This document shows positions 17,667-27,766 of a DNA stretch of 64,000 nucleotides, piece by piece. Under the pieces are notes generated by a model. That model saw only the letters and a list, made by a program, of their open reading frames with translations, ran no database searches and was not told the origin of the DNA. Within the stretch, counting starts at the first letter, position 1. Each line of letters begins with the position of its first letter. This DNA comes from Acinetobacter calcoaceticus ANC 3811. GTDB taxonomy: Bacteria; Pseudomonadota; Gammaproteobacteria; Pseudomonadales; Moraxellaceae. The DNA lies in contig NZ_KB976986.1 in NCBI RefSeq assembly GCF_000399665.1, positions 2,439,261 to 2,503,260 on the forward strand. The letters run 5' to 3'. The position numbers and the translations under genes are program-made.

Positions 17667-18812
17667 TTAACGATTCTGCCAAATACTTAAATCGCCTTTT
17701 CTGGTCGAAACATAAAGTTGATTTTCGATAACACGTAATGTATTAACTTCACCACTTGTTTTTGAACGACCAATTAATTTACCTGTTGCCGGTTCAACAA
17801 GATGCAATACGCCATCTAAATCACCTACAACAAGATCTTGTCCTAGCACAACTGGATTACTTAAATGACGGTTTAACAAACTATCATTTTCCCAGATTTT
17901 TTCACCAGATGCTAAATCGTAAGCTGTTAACTTACCATCTGTTGAAGATACAAATACTTTGTTGTCATAAACTTCTGGGCGTTTAGTACTGCTCGAATCT
18001 TCACTCCAAACTACACGTTGAGAAGCAAGATCGGTAACAGTTACTTGACCTTGAAAACTGGTCGTTACCATAAACTGTCCAACTACAGTTGGATCGCCAT
18101 CGATATCAATTAAACGTTGAATATCAGAACGACCTTCGCTCACTGCAACACGACGTTGGAAACGTGGAATACCACTAATCGTATCAATTGCATAAACATA
18201 CGCATTGGCAGATGCAATTAATACAGTACGAGGATCAAGGCTCACTGGTGATGCCTGACCACGTAAACTAAATTGGACATTTGGTAATTTATAAGCCCAA
18301 ACTTGTTGGCCCGAAGTAGCATCATGCGCAAACACAGTACCATCATTCGCAATGGTAATAACGCGTCCAGATTGAACCAATGACGGGCTTAACAATGCAC
18401 CCGATAACTGTGCAGTCCACTTCTGTTCGCCTGTTGCCTGATCTAGTGCAAAAAGTTGCCCTTTACTATTACCAACAACAACAATTCCTTCAGCAGCTTC
18501 AACACCAGAGCTCAAGCCTAATTTGCTGACTTTCTTTTCCCAAATGCGTTGTTTACCACGATATGCAGCGACTTCACCTTTTGGATCAAGAGTGAAAACC
18601 ACACCATCATTTGCATCAAGTTGCAAACGTAATGGATCAGCCTTATCAGTAGAAGAAACACTACGCGAAAACACTGGCGTTAAGGTCTTTTTCGACTCGG
18701 TCAATTTCGGTAGCGGATTAGGTTTTACTTCTTTTACTTTATTACTCGAACATCCCACCAGTACAGCCGATGCGATTGCAATTGCCAAAGGCAGTTTGAA
18801 TTTCTGATTCAT
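17667..18812 (-). CDS. bamB: Outer-membrane assembly lipoprotein BamB
   Basis: Lipoprotein subunit of the BAM complex that folds beta-barrel proteins into the outer membrane. The 381 residues begin with a lipoprotein signal ending in LVGC (Cys21), followed by a beta-propeller made of PQQ-like blades, visible as repeats such as DQATGEQKW, DATSGQQVW, DLASGEKIW and EPATGKLIG. The ATG overlaps the TAA of the yfgM-like gene by one base (TAATG). The order hisS-yfgM-bamB-der is conserved in many gammaproteobacteria, which supports the assignment. Confidence 0.95.
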   Translation of the reverse strand: MNQKFKLPLAIAIASAVLVGCSSNKVKEVKPNPLPKLTESKKTLTPVFSRSVSSTDKADPLRLQLDANDGVVFTLDPKGEVAAYRGKQRIWEKKVSKLGLSSGVEAAEGIVVVGNSKGQLFALDQATGEQKWTAQLSGALLSPSLVQSGRVITIANDGTVFAHDATSGQQVWAYKLPNVQFSLRGQASPVSLDPRTVLIASANAYVYAIDTISGIPRFQRRVAVSEGRSDIQRLIDIDGDPTVVGQFMVTTSFQGQVTVTDLASQRVVWSEDSSSTKRPEVYDNKVFVSSTDGKLTAYDLASGEKIWENDSLLNRHLSNPVVLGQDLVVGDLDGVLHLVEPATGKLIGRSKTSGEVNTLRVIENQLYVSTRKGDLSIWQNR

Positions 18813-19510
18813 TAAGACTCTTCCACCTGTGTTTCCAAAATTGGGCGCTCAATCTGTGGATCTTCAACTAAAACGCCAACACTTTCGAGTTTAATTTGTA
18901 AAATTTGTCGCTCTTGTTTACGTTCTAGTAACGTATTCCAAGCTGCCTGATACGCTTTTTTAGCAGAATCAACATCTTTCTTAGCAACAAAGATATCGCC
19001 ACGTAACTCTTCTACCGTTGCTTTAAATGCAGGATCGACGTTACCAGACAAGGTTTTTAATGCTTCATCATATTTGTTTTGTGCCAATTGTGCATCTGCT
19101 AAACGCAATTTCACAACCTGAATCAAACCTTCATCTTTTACTTTTGAATTTTCAACTTTTTTTAATGCTTTTTCAGCAGCAGCATAATCCTGTTTTTCAT
19201 AGGCTAATTTTGCTAATACAAACTGAGTCTGTATGGCCTGAACAGAATCGATATCATCTTTTACAATTTTATCTGCCGATGCAGTTACTGAGCTTAAGGC
19301 ATTAGGATTATCAGCACTCGCATTTGCATCATCCATTAACTGCTGTACTTTTGCAGTTTCGACTTGGCTAGTTGCCAAATTCTTTTTTTGCCAGTATGTC
19401 CACCCAAAAAAGGCAATCAACGCAATGAGAATTCCGCTAATCATGGCAGAACCATATTTTTTGGCGAACGACTTTAAGCTGTCGAATTGTTCTTCATCAC
19501 TTACGCTCAT
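18812..19510 (-). CDS. yfgM: YfgM-family tetratricopeptide membrane protein
   Basis: Inner-membrane protein of 232 residues with a cytosolic N-terminus (MSVSDEEQFDSLKSF), one membrane helix at about 22-37 (ISGILIALIAFFGWTYW), and a periplasmic TPR domain rich in Ala and Lys helices. In E. coli YfgM associates with the PpiD/SecYEG periplasmic chaperone network. It is 28 bases after hisS and overlaps bamB by one base. Length and the N-terminal motif fit the family; the C-terminal tail is acidic. Confidence 0.88.
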   Translation of the reverse strand: MSVSDEEQFDSLKSFAKKYGSAMISGILIALIAFFGWTYWQKKNLATSQVETAKVQQLMDDANASADNPNALSSVTASADKIVKDDIDSVQAIQTQFVLAKLAYEKQDYAAAEKALKKVENSKVKDEGLIQVVKLRLADAQLAQNKYDEALKTLSGNVDPAFKATVEELRGDIFVAKKDVDSAKKAYQAAWNTLLERKQERQILQIKLESVGVLVEDPQIERPILETQVEES

Positions 19511-19538
19511 GTGATTGTCCTTTTCCAGATGTTTCAGT

Positions 19539-20831
19539 TTATTTTGTAAATTTTTGGATTAAAAATGGTACGAGGTCAGCAATTGCAACTTGTGACTGCT
19601 CAGCTGTTGCCAACTCTTTGATAGCAAGCTGCTGCGCTTCCCACTCTCGTTCCCCTAAAATCAAAGCAAAGATTGCTCCAGCCTGATCAGCTTTTTTCAT
19701 CTGGCTTTTCATGCTGCCTTGCGAACCTGTTTTGATTCGAATACTGCTATTTGCAGCTTCTAACTGGTCACGTAATTGTTCTGCCAAAATCAAAGCGTTC
19801 GTTTGATAAGCAGGTTCTGCAACCAAAAAGACTTCACAATCACGAATGACTTCGGCCTGTTCAACCTGCTCAAGCAGAAGCAATAAACGCTCCATACCCA
19901 TTGCAAAACCAACAGCTGGGACAGATTGATCTGGCTTACCTTTTAACTGACCAACTAAACCGTCGTAACGTCCACCAGCACATACAGTACCTTGTGAACC
20001 AAGTGCTGTAGTTGTCCATTCAAAAACAGTCTTGTTGTAATAGTCCAGACCGCGTACTAACTTCTGGTTAATTACAAACTGGATACCAGCAGCAGTCAAA
20101 TAATCTTGTAACTGCTTAAAATGATCCAAACTATCTTCTTTTAAGAAATCGTGCAATTTCGGCGCATTTTCCAAAATTTTCTGGGTAGATTCAGTTTTAG
20201 AATCTAAAATACGTAACGGGTTTGTCGTTAAACGACGCTGAGAATCCTCATCCAACGCATCTTTATGTTCATTTAAGAACGCAACCAATGCATTGCGGTA
20301 TTCAGCACGTTCATCTGCCTCACCTAAAGTATTCAACTCAAGTTGAACCTTATCAGCAACACCCATACGTTTCCATAAGCGTGCAGTCAACAAAATCAAT
20401 TCGGCATCAATATCAGGTGTTGCTACGCCAAAAGTTTCCACACCAAACTGGTGAAACTGACGATAACGGCCTTTTTGTGGCTTTTCATAACGGAACATAG
20501 GTCCCATATACCACACACGCGGTGTAGCACCACGCAACAAATTATGTTCAAGCATAGCGCGAACACAACCAGCCGTACCTTCTGGACGTAAGGTTAACGA
20601 CTCAGGTGGATTGCCTTTGTCAAAAAAGGTATACATTTCTTTTTCAACAATATCAGTGGCATCACCAATAGTACGTTTAAACAATCCCGTTTGTTCAATA
20701 ATCGGCAAACGAATTTGTTGATAACCATAAGCATCCATTAAAGATGCTAAATATTTCTCGAGACGTCTCCACGCTACTGTTTGCGTTGGCAAGACGTCAT
20801 TAAAACCTTTGATTGCGACTATTGAACTCAT
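19539..20831 (-). CDS. hisS: Histidyl-tRNA synthetase
   Basis: Class II aminoacyl-tRNA synthetase of 430 residues that charges tRNA-His. Motif 2 is visible in the [12 protein letters not shown] region, the class-specific histidine motif in [15 protein letters not shown], and motif 3 in [18 protein letters not shown]-terminal anticodon-binding domain follows from about 335. The ATG overlaps the TGA of ispG by four bases. The length is standard for bacterial HisRS. It is part of the rlmN-pilF-rodZ-ispG-hisS-yfgM-bamB run. Confidence 0.97.
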   Translation of the reverse strand: MSSIVAIKGFNDVLPTQTVAWRRLEKYLASLMDAYGYQQIRLPIIEQTGLFKRTIGDATDIVEKEMYTFFDKGNPPESLTLRPEGTAGCVRAMLEHNLLRGATPRVWYMGPMFRYEKPQKGRYRQFHQFGVETFGVATPDIDAELILLTARLWKRMGVADKVQLELNTLGEADERAEYRNALVAFLNEHKDALDEDSQRRLTTNPLRILDSKTESTQKILENAPKLHDFLKEDSLDHFKQLQDYLTAAGIQFVINQKLVRGLDYYNKTVFEWTTTALGSQGTVCAGGRYDGLVGQLKGKPDQSVPAVGFAMGMERLLLLLEQVEQAEVIRDCEVFLVAEPAYQTNALILAEQLRDQLEAANSSIRIKTGSQGSMKSQMKKADQAGAIFALILGEREWEAQQLAIKELATAEQSQVAIADLVPFLIQKFTK

Positions 20832-21943
20832 GATGAACTACGAATAATTTCTTTAGATTTAGCTTCTTCAAGCTCTTGGACACGTTGACGAACCATTGTT
20901 TCGATTTCATCAACCAATTGATCGGTATCGATTAAATGGCTTTTCTCACCATTACGATAAACCAATGAGCGAGGCGCGGCCCCAACAACCCCGATATCGG
21001 CTTCTTTTGCTTCACCCGGGCCATTTACCTTACAACCAATCACAGACACATCCATTGGAGTACGAATATCTTCTAAACGTTCTTCCAAAGCTTGCATCAC
21101 TTGAATAACGTTAAATTCTTGGCGCGAACAACTCGGACAAGCAATAAAGTTAATTCCGTTAGAGCGAAGCCCCAATGATTTTAAGATATCAAAACCAATC
21201 TTGATTTCATCTTCTGGTTCGGCAGCAAGCGAAATACGCATCGTATCGCCAATACCTTCCATCAACAATCCGCCCAGGGCAATCGCTGATTTCACAGTAC
21301 CAGTACGGTAAATACCCGCTTCAGTTACACCAAGATGTAATGGATTATCGATTTGTTTTGAAAGTAAACGGTAAGCATCCATCGTTAAAAACACATTAGA
21401 TGCTTTTACACTGACTTTAAATTCATGGAAATTGAGTCGATCTAAAATATCAATATGGCGTAACGCTGACTCAAGCAGCGCCTCACCTGTAGGTTCGCCA
21501 TATTTCTTTTGTAAATCTTTTTCTAGAGAACCGCCATTAACGCCAATACGTATTGAAATACCATGATGACGTGCAGCAGCAACGACTTCACGAACTTTCT
21601 GATCTGACCCGATATTCCCCGGATTAATACGTAAACAGTCTGCACCAAAATCTGCAACTGCTAGAGCAATTCTATGGTCAAAATGAATATCGGCAACTAA
21701 TGGTACTGAAACGCGCTTACGAATGGCGCCAAATGCCTCAGCAGCTTCCATAGATGGGACCGAAACACGCATAATATCAGCACCTGCATCAACGCAACGC
21801 TCAATCTGAGCAACGGTTGCATCAACATCGCAAGTTTCAGTGTTTGTCATACTTTGCACACTAATAGGTGCATCGCCACCGACATACACCGACCCAACAC
21901 GGATTTTACGTGTTGGTCGACGTTTAATTGGGTTCTCTATCAT
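20828..21943 (-). CDS. ispG: 4-hydroxy-3-methylbut-2-en-1-yl diphosphate synthase (flavodoxin)
   Basis: Iron-sulfur enzyme of the MEP isoprenoid pathway that converts methylerythritol cyclodiphosphate to HMBPP. It has an N-terminal TIM barrel and a C-terminal [4Fe-4S] domain with the Cys pair in [10 protein letters not shown] and the third Cys in [13 protein letters not shown] place the start at the ATG at 21943 (371 residues, beginning [17 protein letters not shown]); a TTG four codons earlier is possible but weaker. It lies 21 bases after rodZ and overlaps hisS by four bases. Confidence 0.95.
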   Translation of the reverse strand: MIENPIKRRPTRKIRVGSVYVGGDAPISVQSMTNTETCDVDATVAQIERCVDAGADIMRVSVPSMEAAEAFGAIRKRVSVPLVADIHFDHRIALAVADFGADCLRINPGNIGSDQKVREVVAAARHHGISIRIGVNGGSLEKDLQKKYGEPTGEALLESALRHIDILDRLNFHEFKVSVKASNVFLTMDAYRLLSKQIDNPLHLGVTEAGIYRTGTVKSAIALGGLLMEGIGDTMRISLAAEPEDEIKIGFDILKSLGLRSNGINFIACPSCSRQEFNVIQVMQALEERLEDIRTPMDVSVIGCKVNGPGEAKEADIGVVGAAPRSLVYRNGEKSHLIDTDQLVDEIETMVRQRVQELEEAKSKEIIRSSS

Positions 21944-21964
21944 TGTATCGCTCAACTCATGGTA

Positions 21965-22756
21965 TTAGCGGGATAAACGGAATTCAGCTTTACCGTTTAC
22001 CGTATATGGAGACAATGAAATCTGTTCTTGGTTTAAACTTAATGACACAGCAGTTGCATCATCAAGACGAATCTGAAATGGAGACTCACCATTTAAGTTT
22101 AAAGTTGATGACTGACGACCTGTCGCCAAAACTTTACCTGTTGCATCAACAATATGAACAGAAGTTGGTCGGTTAAAGTTTAACACCAATTGATCACCCA
22201 CTGTTGAGGTGGCATTTCCCTTCATAGGTAAAACTTCAACATTAGATTGATTTGCTTTAGGTAAATCAGCATCTTCTTTCTTGGAAGTCCATTTTTGAAT
22301 ACCCATGACAATCAATGACACAACAACAATAACCACGATTGCAAGAAGTGCGCGCTTCAACCATTTCTTATTACGGTCACTATTAGAACCAGGGAGTTTA
22401 CCCATAATTTTAATCGGTGAATTATTTAAGGCATGGTTTGGTAAAAGCCCAGTATCATTTGCATAAATCTCATCGAAGCGCTGAATAATTGCCGTCGCAT
22501 CTGTTTTTAGATATTTTGCATATGAACGGTAATAACCCTTGATAAAAGTCGCTTCTGGCAATGACTTGTAATCATCTTGCTCTAAAGCTGTTAGAGTTTT
22601 GACTGGCATGTTTAAATCTGAAGAAACTTGCCCTAACTCTTTATTCTGAGCCACTCGAATTTGACGTAAATACTCACCAGGACGTTGAATATTTCCTAAA
22701 GCAGAAGTCGGTAAGCTTGAGCCAGTTGGCTGCTGTGAATTAGGATTTATTTCCAT
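21965..22756 (-). CDS. rodZ: Cytoskeleton protein RodZ
   Basis: Membrane protein of 263 residues that links MreB to the elongation machinery and helps keep rod shape. An N-terminal Xre-like helix-turn-helix domain (about 25-95, GEYLRQIRVAQNKELGQVSS onward) is followed by a basic juxtamembrane stretch, one membrane helix at about 127-147, and a C-terminal periplasmic beta domain of the DUF4115 type. Its first 10 bases overlap the end of pilF, so the two are co-translated. Its place between pilF and ispG is conserved in Pseudomonas-type genomes. Confidence 0.93.
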   Translation of the reverse strand: MEINPNSQQPTGSSLPTSALGNIQRPGEYLRQIRVAQNKELGQVSSDLNMPVKTLTALEQDDYKSLPEATFIKGYYRSYAKYLKTDATAIIQRFDEIYANDTGLLPNHALNNSPIKIMGKLPGSNSDRNKKWLKRALLAIVVIVVVSLIVMGIQKWTSKKEDADLPKANQSNVEVLPMKGNATSTVGDQLVLNFNRPTSVHIVDATGKVLATGRQSSTLNLNGESPFQIRLDDATAVSLSLNQEQISLSPYTVNGKAEFRLSR

Positions 22757-23544
22757 ACGGCCTCAGTACTATACTGTAATTGCAAATAACGTTGATATTC
22801 TGGACTTTCCGGGAACAAAGCACGTAACTGGTTTACTAAGACTTGCATTCCCATTTTATCCGCATTGGCTCGAGCCACTCTTACACCAATCCAAAGTGCT
22901 CTTGCACCCTGATTTTTCTGCCCCACTGTATGAACATATTGCTCATACATTTGTGTAGCAGCCGGAATCTGCTGCTGCAAATAAAAAATTTCCGCTAACT
23001 CTAACATTGAAATATAAGAGTCGCGGTTAGCAAGGAGTGATTGTTTGAATGTTTTTTCAGCATTCGCAACATCACCCAATTTTAAATAAATACGCCCCAG
23101 ATTTTCTAATGCCTGATAGCGTTGGTCATAACCTAATGTTGTACCAGCAATGCGAAATTGCTCGATCGCATCATTATAGCGTTCCATTTGGTATAAATAA
23201 GTACCATAGTTATTATGTGCTTGAGCATTATCTGGTTCAGATGAAATTGCTCGTTTAAAATAATGTTCCGCTTTTTCTAAGTTAGGCTTACTACCTTCTT
23301 GCTGTAGTAAAATACCCATCATCATATTTGCCGTTGCGTCACGGCTATCTACACTTAAAGCTTGATCAAGAGCTCGCTTTGCCGAATCCAAGTCACCCGA
23401 ACGGATATGTTCAGCAGCAAGTTGTGTACGTACTTTTACCGCTTTTTCTGGGTCTTTTTTTTGCAGATGCGTTGTCTGGCAACCACTTACCAAAAGTGCA
23501 ACTGCAACCCCCATTAATACCGCTTTTAACTTTGGAGTACTCAA
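22747..23544 (-). CDS. pilF: Type IV pilus biogenesis lipoprotein PilF (PilW)
   Basis: Outer-membrane pilotin-type lipoprotein of 265 residues needed for multimerisation of the PilQ secretin. The signal peptide ends in the lipobox VSGC (Cys22), and TPR repeats follow, visible as A-rich helix pairs such as NAQAHNNYGTYLYQMERY. The start codon is TTG at 23544, supported by a GAGG six bases upstream and by the signal peptide; the next ATG (11th codon) would leave the signal peptide without its basic end. It lies 15 bases after rlmN. Confidence 0.92.
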   Translation of the reverse strand: MSTPKLKAVLMGVAVALLVSGCQTTHLQKKDPEKAVKVRTQLAAEHIRSGDLDSAKRALDQALSVDSRDATANMMMGILLQQEGSKPNLEKAEHYFKRAISSEPDNAQAHNNYGTYLYQMERYNDAIEQFRIAGTTLGYDQRYQALENLGRIYLKLGDVANAEKTFKQSLLANRDSYISMLELAEIFYLQQQIPAATQMYEQYVHTVGQKNQGARALWIGVRVARANADKMGMQVLVNQLRALFPESPEYQRYLQLQYSTEAVWK

Positions 23545-23559
23545 AGCCTGCCCTCAATT

Positions 23560-24795
23560 TTATCCTTGTGTACGCAAAATCTCTTGACGCTGTGTGACTT
23601 TTTTCTGCCACTGTTCAGCACGACGAGTTCTATCAGCCACTTGACCGACTAACTGTCCACATGCAGCATCAATATCATCACCACGTGTTTGACGAATCGT
23701 ACACACAAATCCTGCATCAGACAAAGTTTTTTGGAACGAGATAATTCGATTTCGGCTTGAGCGACCATATGGTGCATGCGGGAACGGATTAAATGGAATT
23801 AAATTAATTTTACTTGGTAAGTTCTTTAACAATTTAATCATTTGCTGTGCATGTTCAGGATGATCATTCACACCCTCTAACATCACATATTCAATAGTCA
23901 CATGTTTACGCGAACTTTCATTACCATCTTTGGCAATATAACGCTGACATGCAGCAATTAACTGAGCCAATGGATATTTCTTATTAATTGGCACTAATTC
24001 GTTACGTAATTCATCATTTGGCGCATGTAAAGAAATTGCTAAAGCAACATCAATGTCTTTTGCAAGTTGATCAATTTTAGGTACAACACCTGATGTTGAC
24101 AAAGTTACACGGCGCTTAGACATGCCATAGGCGAAGTCATCAAGCATAATCCGCATTGAGCTTAATACAGCATCATAGTTGAGCAATGGCTCTCCCATAC
24201 CCATCATCACGACATTAGTCACTGAACGCTCGCGCTCGGCAACGGGCACTTCTTCCATATAAGAATAGTTTGCCATCCAGAGTTGTCCAATGATTTCATC
24301 TGGTGTTAAATCACGTTGGAAACCTTGTTTGCCTGTTGAACAAAATGAACAGTCCAATGCACAACCGACTTGTGACGAAATACACAAAGTTTTGCGCAAG
24401 CCTGTTTTATCTTCAGCAGGAATCAATACAGTTTCAACTAAAGAACCTGCACCATCACCTACACGAAAAACCCACTTACGTGTACCGTCTTTTGAATAGT
24501 GACGGTGAACAACTTCAGGAGCCTTAACTTCACAAATCTGTTCAAGCTTCGCACGTAATTTGCCTGAAATATTGGTCATTTCAGCAAAATCAGTAATGAA
24601 GTATTGATGTATCCATTTCATGACCTGTCCGGCACGAAACTTTTTCTCGCCAATATCTTCAAAGAATTTTTCTAATTCAGGACGAGACATGCCGAGTAAA
24701 TTCACTTTATTTTCGGCAGCAGGCATTGCCAGCGTGGACGAAGATTGCTGCTGTCCATCAAGATTTTCAGATGAAACGACCTCTGCAGAACTCAT
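23560..24795 (-). CDS. rlmN: Dual-specificity 23S rRNA/tRNA adenine-C2 methyltransferase RlmN
   Basis: Radical SAM enzyme that methylates A2503 of 23S rRNA and A37 of some tRNAs. The 411 residues contain the CxxxCxxC cluster motif at Cys145, Cys149 and Cys152 (GCALDCSFC) and the C-terminal [14 protein letters not shown] segment with the methyl-carrying Cys. The first 30 residues are a polar extension not needed for catalysis. It is the first gene of the operon that runs to bamB and follows the strong ndk terminator, so it must have its own promoter in the 123-base gap. Confidence 0.96.
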   Translation of the reverse strand: MSSAEVVSSENLDGQQQSSSTLAMPAAENKVNLLGMSRPELEKFFEDIGEKKFRAGQVMKWIHQYFITDFAEMTNISGKLRAKLEQICEVKAPEVVHRHYSKDGTRKWVFRVGDGAGSLVETVLIPAEDKTGLRKTLCISSQVGCALDCSFCSTGKQGFQRDLTPDEIIGQLWMANYSYMEEVPVAERERSVTNVVMMGMGEPLLNYDAVLSSMRIMLDDFAYGMSKRRVTLSTSGVVPKIDQLAKDIDVALAISLHAPNDELRNELVPINKKYPLAQLIAACQRYIAKDGNESSRKHVTIEYVMLEGVNDHPEHAQQMIKLLKNLPSKINLIPFNPFPHAPYGRSSRNRIISFQKTLSDAGFVCTIRQTRGDDIDAACGQLVGQVADRTRRAEQWQKKVTQRQEILRTQG

Positions 24796-24868
24796 GTGTA
24801 TTTACCTAAACCATGTCAAAAAACTGAAGATATTGTTCAAGAATCAAACAATATTCTCTTGAGAGAAT

Positions 24869-24906
24869 AAAAAAACCAGATAAGTAGTATACCACTTATC
24901 TGGTTT
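24869..24906 (-). terminator. Intrinsic terminator after ndk
   Basis: Perfect 13-base inverted repeat AAACCAGATAAGT / ACTTATCTGGTTT with an 8-base loop, followed on the minus strand by a T-run (TTTTTTATT). It starts 12 bases after the ndk stop and separates ndk from rlmN. Confidence 0.9.
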
Positions 24907-24918
24907 GAATGCTTTCGA

Positions 24919-25350
24919 TTAACGAGTGCGTGGGCAGATCTCGTTGTCAGCAAAGAAGTAAGCAATTTCACGCTCTGCAGAAGCAACTGAGTCAGAACCG
25001 TGAGCAGCATTTTCATCGATGCTTACAGCGAAGTCAGCACGGATAGTGCCAGGAGCAGCTTCTTTAGGGTTTGTAGCACCTAAGATTTCACGGTGTGCAA
25101 GAACTGCATTTTCGCCTTCAAGTACAGATACTACAACTGGACCAGAAGTCATGAATGCAACTAAGTCACCAAAGAAACCACGTTCTTTATGCTCAGCATA
25201 GAAACCTTCAGCATCAGCTTGAGAAAGGTGTTTCATTTTAGTCGCAACAATTTTTAAACCCGCTTTTTCAAAACGAGCAAAAATATCACCGATGTGGTTT
25301 TTAGACACTGCATCAGGTTTTACGATAGACAAAGTACGTTCAATAGCCAT
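24919..25350 (-). CDS. ndk: Nucleoside diphosphate kinase
   Basis: Transfers the gamma-phosphate of ATP to nucleoside diphosphates through a phosphohistidine, balancing NTP and dNTP pools. The 143 residues have the standard length, with the active-site His117 in ENAAHGSDS and the [12 protein letters not shown] start of the family. It lies between iscX (113 bases upstream) and rlmN. On the minus strand a perfect TATAAT at 25402-25397 lies about 45 bases before the ATG, preceded by no clear -35, and probably belongs to its promoter. Confidence 0.97.
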   Translation of the reverse strand: MAIERTLSIVKPDAVSKNHIGDIFARFEKAGLKIVATKMKHLSQADAEGFYAEHKERGFFGDLVAFMTSGPVVVSVLEGENAVLAHREILGATNPKEAAPGTIRADFAVSIDENAAHGSDSVASAEREIAYFFADNEICPRTR

Positions 25351-25463
25351 GAGTGGCTCCTTTATTTTAAGATTTAAACTTTAAAAAATTTGCCGCATTA
25401 TACCGATGTCATAGGCAATAATCAGCTTTGAATGTGTAAAAGTTGCGATTATTTCTACTGTTT

Positions 25464-25664
25464 TTAGCGAACTTCGTCTATCCAGGCCATTTGAATCCCT
25501 TCTAGCAATCCTTCTGTCGATTTATTTGGGTCATCATTGAAGTCTGGTAAAGCACATACCCATGCATGTAAATCGGTAAAACGAATCCATTGCGGATCAA
25601 CTTCTGGATGTGCTTCTGACAATTCAATGGCAATATCAATCGTATCTGTCCAACGCAAGCCCAT
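25464..25664 (-). CDS. iscX: Iron-sulfur assembly adaptor IscX
   Basis: Small acidic protein of 66 residues that binds IscS and tunes Fe-S cluster assembly. The MGLRWTDTIDIAIELSEAHP start, the WIRFTDLHAWV segment and the C-terminal GLLEGIQMAWIDE motif are diagnostic of the family. It normally closes the isc operon (after fdx) and in Pseudomonas is followed by ndk. Here the ndk side is kept but the upstream isc genes are absent; a PAP2 phosphatase gene ends 99 bases away instead. Confidence 0.93.
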   Translation of the reverse strand: MGLRWTDTIDIAIELSEAHPEVDPQWIRFTDLHAWVCALPDFNDDPNKSTEGLLEGIQMAWIDEVR

Positions 25665-25763
25665 AGCGGCTCCTATCTGTTTAATCTGCTAAATCAAGAA
25701 CTGTGTACTTTAGCAAATCCACAAACCTAATCGATAGCTTAAGCTGATAAAAATTACCGATGC

Positions 25764-26315
25764 TTATAAAGCGATGTGCAAGAGCGGAGCCATAAAGATA
25801 ATCATACTCGCGACTGCCGCACCGATGAGTGCACCGACAATCACATCACTTGGGTAATGAAGACCAAGCACCATTCGAGACAATGCTACAAGCACCATGA
25901 AAGGAAACATCGCCGCAAGCAAAGCGGGCTGGATATAACCCAACACAATTGTCACCATCACGGCATGAAGCGTGTGACCCGATGGAAAGCTGAAATGATC
26001 AAGTGGTCTTTCACCGAGCACAATCACCTGATGTACCTGATAAGGACGAGGTCGTGTGGTTTTGTGTTTTAAGAATTTATAAATTGCTGTACCAATAGAA
26101 CCACCTAATAACAAGTAGATGATTTGCAGGCTATAGGTGATGCCTTGCATCCCCCACACGATTGCCAGCATTAGATACCAAAATGGACCGTCACCCACAC
26201 GACTGATGATTTTGAAGAAAAGGGCAACACGCTGTGAGTGCGAGAAATTATTAAGATATAAACAGCCTCTTAAATCTAAATCGAGTATTTTTATTTTTGC
26301 ATTCTTAAATTTCAT
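25764..26315 (-). CDS. PAP2-family membrane phosphatase
   Basis: Integral membrane phosphatase of about 183 residues, probably acting on a lipid phosphate or undecaprenyl-pyrophosphate-type substrate on the periplasmic face. All three PAP2 signatures are present: KTTRPRP, the PSGHTLHA motif, and SRMVLGLHYPSD with the catalytic His and its Asp. About five hydrophobic helices are visible. I choose the second ATG at 26315 because AGGAG lies seven bases before it but only one base before the ATG at 26321. It follows the glycosyltransferase by 24 bases and probably forms an operon with it. Confidence 0.88.
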   Translation of the reverse strand: MKFKNAKIKILDLDLRGCLYLNNFSHSQRVALFFKIISRVGDGPFWYLMLAIVWGMQGITYSLQIIYLLLGGSIGTAIYKFLKHKTTRPRPYQVHQVIVLGERPLDHFSFPSGHTLHAVMVTIVLGYIQPALLAAMFPFMVLVALSRMVLGLHYPSDVIVGALIGAAVASMIIFMAPLLHIAL

Positions 26316-26339
26316 GGTCATTCTCCTATTTTAGGATAC

Positions 26340-27647
26340 TTAGGTGAAGTCCACCGAGGGCTCCTTCACTACCTGATAAAATGCCTGCTCCAATTGCTGA
26401 ACCGGAAGTTGCCAACCGCTTTGCTGTACTTTCTGACAGGCTTGTACGCCCATTTCTCTAAGTTGTTGTAATGAAGGAAGCTGATAAATTTGTTGTATAA
26501 AGTGGCTTTTTTGTCCAAGTGGGCTTAACCAGCCATTCACACCATGGGTTAAATATTGATGTGCACATGCATAATCATACGCGATAACTGGCAAACCGCT
26601 TGCCATCGCCTCTAAAACTACGTTACCAAACGTTTCAACTTGACTCGCAAATACGAATACATCGGCACTCGCATAGGCAGCTGCCAAATCTTGACCTCTC
26701 AGACTTCCCGTAAAAATAACACCCTTCGCTTCAGACAATAACTTTAAACGAGCAAAATCTGGGCCATCTCCCACAATAACCAATTTAGTTTTATGTGGCT
26801 GGACAGTTTGTAAGTTGGCATAACTTTCAATGAGTACTTGCACTTCTTTTTCTGGCGACAAACGCCCTACATAGAGCATAACGCGAGTATTCTCGTCGGC
26901 ATCCCATTGCTTTCGCAAATTTTCAGAGCGATGCTTTGGTGAAAATCTTGTTGTATCTACACCGCGTCCAACAACAACCAACGGACAAGTAATACCGAAA
27001 CCGCGTAATGCTTCTTGTGTATCTTTACTTGGCACACAAGTCACTTGAGTATTGTTATGAAACCAGCACAGGTATTTTTGAATCGGTTTGACTAAAAAAG
27101 CCAAATCAAAGAATCGGCTAAAATCTTGAAACGGTGAATGAAAGCCGCTAGAAATTGGAATAGCTTTTGCCTTGGCAGCTTGCATGGCAGTTAAACCTAA
27201 AGGCCCTTCAGTCACAATGTGAACGACATCTGGCACAAACTTTTCAAAAGCTTTCGATACTTTTAAATATTGTGGCCAACCAAACTGCAAAGTCGGGTAT
27301 TTCGGAATAGCCTGCGACATCACTAGACATTCTTGCTCTGGGGTAAAGTCATGGCATTTTGCTTTTTGTTCTGGGCGAATCAGTAAAATCTTATGCCCCA
27401 GTTTTTGCAAACCTTGGCATAGTTGTAATAATGAAAGTGCCACACCATTGATTTCGGGTGGCCAAGTTTCAGTAACAATCGCAATTTTTAAACGTGGGCG
27501 TACCAAATCATGCAATGAATGCGCATTTGATAACTGCTGCTTTTGTTTAAAAAAGAATTGGAAGCTTTCAGGAAGTTGCTGTTCTTTTAATAGTGCTGTC
27601 GCATATGAGCTTTGCATAGCGCCATCCATCAATGTATTTATTTTCAT
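26340..27647 (-). CDS. Family 4 glycosyltransferase (GT-B fold)
   Basis: Retaining GT-B glycosyltransferase of 435 residues. The N-terminal domain starts near 52 (IAIVTETWPPEINGVALSLL), and the C-terminal nucleotide-sugar domain has LYVGRLSPEKEV and the E-x7-E motif in ETFGNVVLEAMASGLP. The first 50 residues precede the usual fold and look like an extension. It resembles MgtA-type alpha-mannosyltransferases that act on diacylglycerol or glycolipids. The PAP2 phosphatase downstream could make the diacylglycerol acceptor, but that link is only inferred. Donor and acceptor are not readable. Confidence 0.88.
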   Translation of the reverse strand: MKINTLMDGAMQSSYATALLKEQQLPESFQFFFKQKQQLSNAHSLHDLVRPRLKIAIVTETWPPEINGVALSLLQLCQGLQKLGHKILLIRPEQKAKCHDFTPEQECLVMSQAIPKYPTLQFGWPQYLKVSKAFEKFVPDVVHIVTEGPLGLTAMQAAKAKAIPISSGFHSPFQDFSRFFDLAFLVKPIQKYLCWFHNNTQVTCVPSKDTQEALRGFGITCPLVVVGRGVDTTRFSPKHRSENLRKQWDADENTRVMLYVGRLSPEKEVQVLIESYANLQTVQPHKTKLVIVGDGPDFARLKLLSEAKGVIFTGSLRGQDLAAAYASADVFVFASQVETFGNVVLEAMASGLPVIAYDYACAHQYLTHGVNGWLSPLGQKSHFIQQIYQLPSLQQLREMGVQACQKVQQSGWQLPVQQLEQAFYQVVKEPSVDFT

Positions 27648-27716
27648 GCTTAAAGATTAAGCAATTTTTTTGACATTTTGATGATGAATGCATGACAGTT
27701 TACTGACATGAAAAAT

Positions 27717-27748
27717 AAAAAAAGCACACTGATAACAGCATGCTTTTT
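27717..27748 (-). terminator. Probable terminator after prc
   Basis: Inverted repeat AAAAAGCA / TGCTTTTT with a 14-base loop, starting 18 bases after the prc stop. On the minus strand the left A-run becomes a T-run. The stem is short, so this is a moderate call. Confidence 0.55.
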
Positions 27749-27766
27749 CTTAAGACTTAGTAATAC

